DNA of 62,840 bases, taken from positions 1-62,840 of the forward strand of contig JAOIVW010000018.1 in NCBI GenBank assembly GCA_028224375.1, in the 5' to 3' direction. A program made the translations under genes and the position numbers. The notes under the pieces are model-generated. The model saw only the letters and a program-made list of their open reading frames with translations. It did not search any database and had not been told where the DNA came from. Positions 61,749-62,840 of the stretch are shown here, piece after piece (the stretch's first letter is position 1; the number at the start of each line of letters is the position of its first letter). The stretch comes from Hellea sp. Its GTDB lineage: Bacteria > Pseudomonadota > Alphaproteobacteria > Caulobacterales > Maricaulaceae.

Positions 61749-62711
61749 TTAATTCGGTGCGATTAAGGGGCCGACAACCTCTATTTTATTTGTAAATACG
61801 ACACCTTTGTAATTCTTGGGGATGACGCCAAGCTGCTTTTCCTCGTCAAGACCTACGCTTCCGCTGCCATCATAAGGCCCCAAAAGCATAGAGCGGCTCC
61901 CGACAGCCTGAAGGCGTTTCTCAAACCGATGCGGCCAGCCCCAAACAAAGTGCCGCAAATTAGAAGGCACGGGGACATATGTGTTGGCGCAAGCTTCAGG
62001 CATGCCACCATACCATCCCGTCAGCATATATTTTTTCAAACAGCTTTTTACATTTTGCCGCGTCTGAATGATCATATCAGGATAAGCGGCTTTGATTGGT
62101 GCCACGGCTCTATTCGACCCAACCAAACCAAGGCGAGAGGCGTCATAGTTTTTAAGATAATCCCGATAGGTTTCACCTTCTGAACGCTTACCATGCTTAA
62201 GATTGACCATGAACTCTGTGTCCGGGAATGTTGCCAGCACCTCGTCCAATGTCGGCATAACGCCAACAAATTTTCCTCGAAACGGATAGGTGGTCCCGCC
62301 ATCCGCCGTATAGCCATAGCCAATATCCAAGGCTTTGAGCTCTGACAGGCTATGGTGATGCGTCTTACCACTCCCATTCGTGCGGCACTCTAATGTAGCG
62401 TCATGGAATACGACGATTTCCCCATCTGTTGTCAGCTTGATATCCAGCTCAATGATATCTGCCCCAGCTTCAATAGCCGCTTGCATGGAGGAGATGGTGT
62501 TTTCAATGAAGTCATGGCTCGGCGGGTCAATACGTTCTGCCGTGCAGGTTGTGTTTGTGATATCTTTTCGGTGATAAGTCTGATGGACGCCGCGATGGGC
62601 CAGCACGCTCATTTCGCCTTGTGCTACTCCCGCGAGCCATGACGCATTGGCGAAATAAACACCCGCAACAAAGACCCCGAGGCCAACGCTTATAATTTTT
62701 CTTTTTCTCAT
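61749..62711 (-). CDS. Glycerophosphodiester phosphodiesterase
   Basis: A 320-residue GDPD family enzyme with an N-terminal signal or anchor (KIISVGLGVFVAGVYFANASW). The TIM-barrel motifs are HRGV (catalytic His), ENTISSMQAAIEAGADIIELDIKLTTDGEIVVFHDATL (Glu and Asp metal ligands, second His) and NLKHGKR. It hydrolyses glycerophosphodiesters to sn-glycerol-3-phosphate and an alcohol, probably in the periplasm. Transcribed leftward; nothing else in the operon is visible. Confidence 0.93.
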   Translation of the reverse strand: MRKRKIISVGLGVFVAGVYFANASWLAGVAQGEMSVLAHRGVHQTYHRKDITNTTCTAERIDPPSHDFIENTISSMQAAIEAGADIIELDIKLTTDGEIVVFHDATLECRTNGSGKTHHHSLSELKALDIGYGYTADGGTTYPFRGKFVGVMPTLDEVLATFPDTEFMVNLKHGKRSEGETYRDYLKNYDASRLGLVGSNRAVAPIKAAYPDMIIQTRQNVKSCLKKYMLTGWYGGMPEACANTYVPVPSNLRHFVWGWPHRFEKRLQAVGSRSMLLGPYDGSGSVGLDEEKQLGVIPKNYKGVVFTNKIEVVGPLIAPN

Positions 62712-62810
62712 AACCCCTCTAAAACCTTGTTGGAGGCAAGTGAGGCCAGATTAGGGCCTCAATATGATATTTTTAGGAGGAGTATTATTCGCTAATATAA
62801 AAACAGAGCA

Positions 62811-62835
62811 AAAAAAGCCCGGGACAAGCCCGGGC
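62811..62835 (-). terminator. Terminator of a minus-strand gene to the right of the window
   Basis: Read on the minus strand, GCCCGGG-CTTGT-CCCGGGC is followed by seven T residues. No gene inside the window uses it in that direction (GDPD starts at 62711), so it ends a transcript entering from beyond 62840. Confidence 0.8.
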
Positions 62836-62840
62836 ATAAA

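Noticed and set aside
1..62840. tRNA or rRNA genes
   Set aside because: No cloverleaf or rRNA-like segment was recognised in any intergenic region; a tRNA scan would be decisive.

Overview
The window reads as a chromosomal segment of a marine-type alphaproteobacterium from the stalked or budding, dimorphic lineage (Caulobacterales, Hyphomonadales or Maricaulales; genus not determinable by eye). The basis is mixed. Several alphaproteobacterial family markers are present: RcdA/DUF1465, DUF1192, TrcR/DUF1013, ChpT, EipA/DUF1134, the long-form dCTP deaminase, and an IleS without the C-terminal zinc cysteines. The order rnd-lptC-lptA-lptB and base composition that looks moderate by eye fit too. 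No rRNA, tRNA, CRISPR array, prophage or intact insertion sequence was seen.

Layout. 1-3511: the tail of a Pro/Ala/Glu-rich protein built from in-frame palindromic DNA repeats, then rpsA, ihfB and mscL. 3551-6888: a perfect 34-bp-arm palindrome that abuts the lptB stop codon, then the leftward operon rnd-lptC-lptA-lptA paralogue-lptB for lipopolysaccharide export. 6990-9125: ada (alkylation repair) converging on a DegT-type sugar aminotransferase. 9184-16392: a leftward type II secretion operon gspE-F-G-H-I-J-K-L-M without gspC or gspD. 16576-21099: an ABC ATPase and a giant ABC permease fused to an M1 metallopeptidase. 21220-24684: efp, suhB, rpmE, rcdA, DUF1192 and trcR. 24706-34031: SDR oxidoreductase, two DUF465 genes, a diguanylate cyclase, purEK, a radical SAM protein, an S9 peptidase, dcd, apaG and ynbE-ydbL.

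34154-37095: chpT, a degenerate CheA-like protein, a CheY-like regulator and a divergent CheR, tightly coupled. 37183-43086: pheS, an unknown membrane-anchored protein, pheT, and a saccharopine-dehydrogenase-like/DUF4166 protein. 43073-49697: eipA, a lipoprotein/membrane protein pair, oxyR, lepA, and nsrR divergent from a small membrane protein and a group III truncated haemoglobin, with a 13-bp tandem array of TATAAT boxes between them. 49931-55103: ileS, a small membrane protein, a lipoprotein prolyl-iminopeptidase-like hydrolase and a GST. 55301-58343: three secreted proteins sharing a 13-residue Cys loop, including a duplicated lipoprotein pair. 58405-62711: cysS, a ClpP-like membrane-anchored protein, folE and a glycerophosphodiester phosphodiesterase.

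The items most worth a second look are the Cys-loop protein family (55301-58343), the TATAAT array at the nitric-oxide locus (48311-48377), the degenerate CheA/CheR module beside chpT, the perfect palindrome at 3551-3622, the terminator-like hairpin in the trcR leader, and the three-copy dispersed hairpin repeat (439, 49781, 60598).
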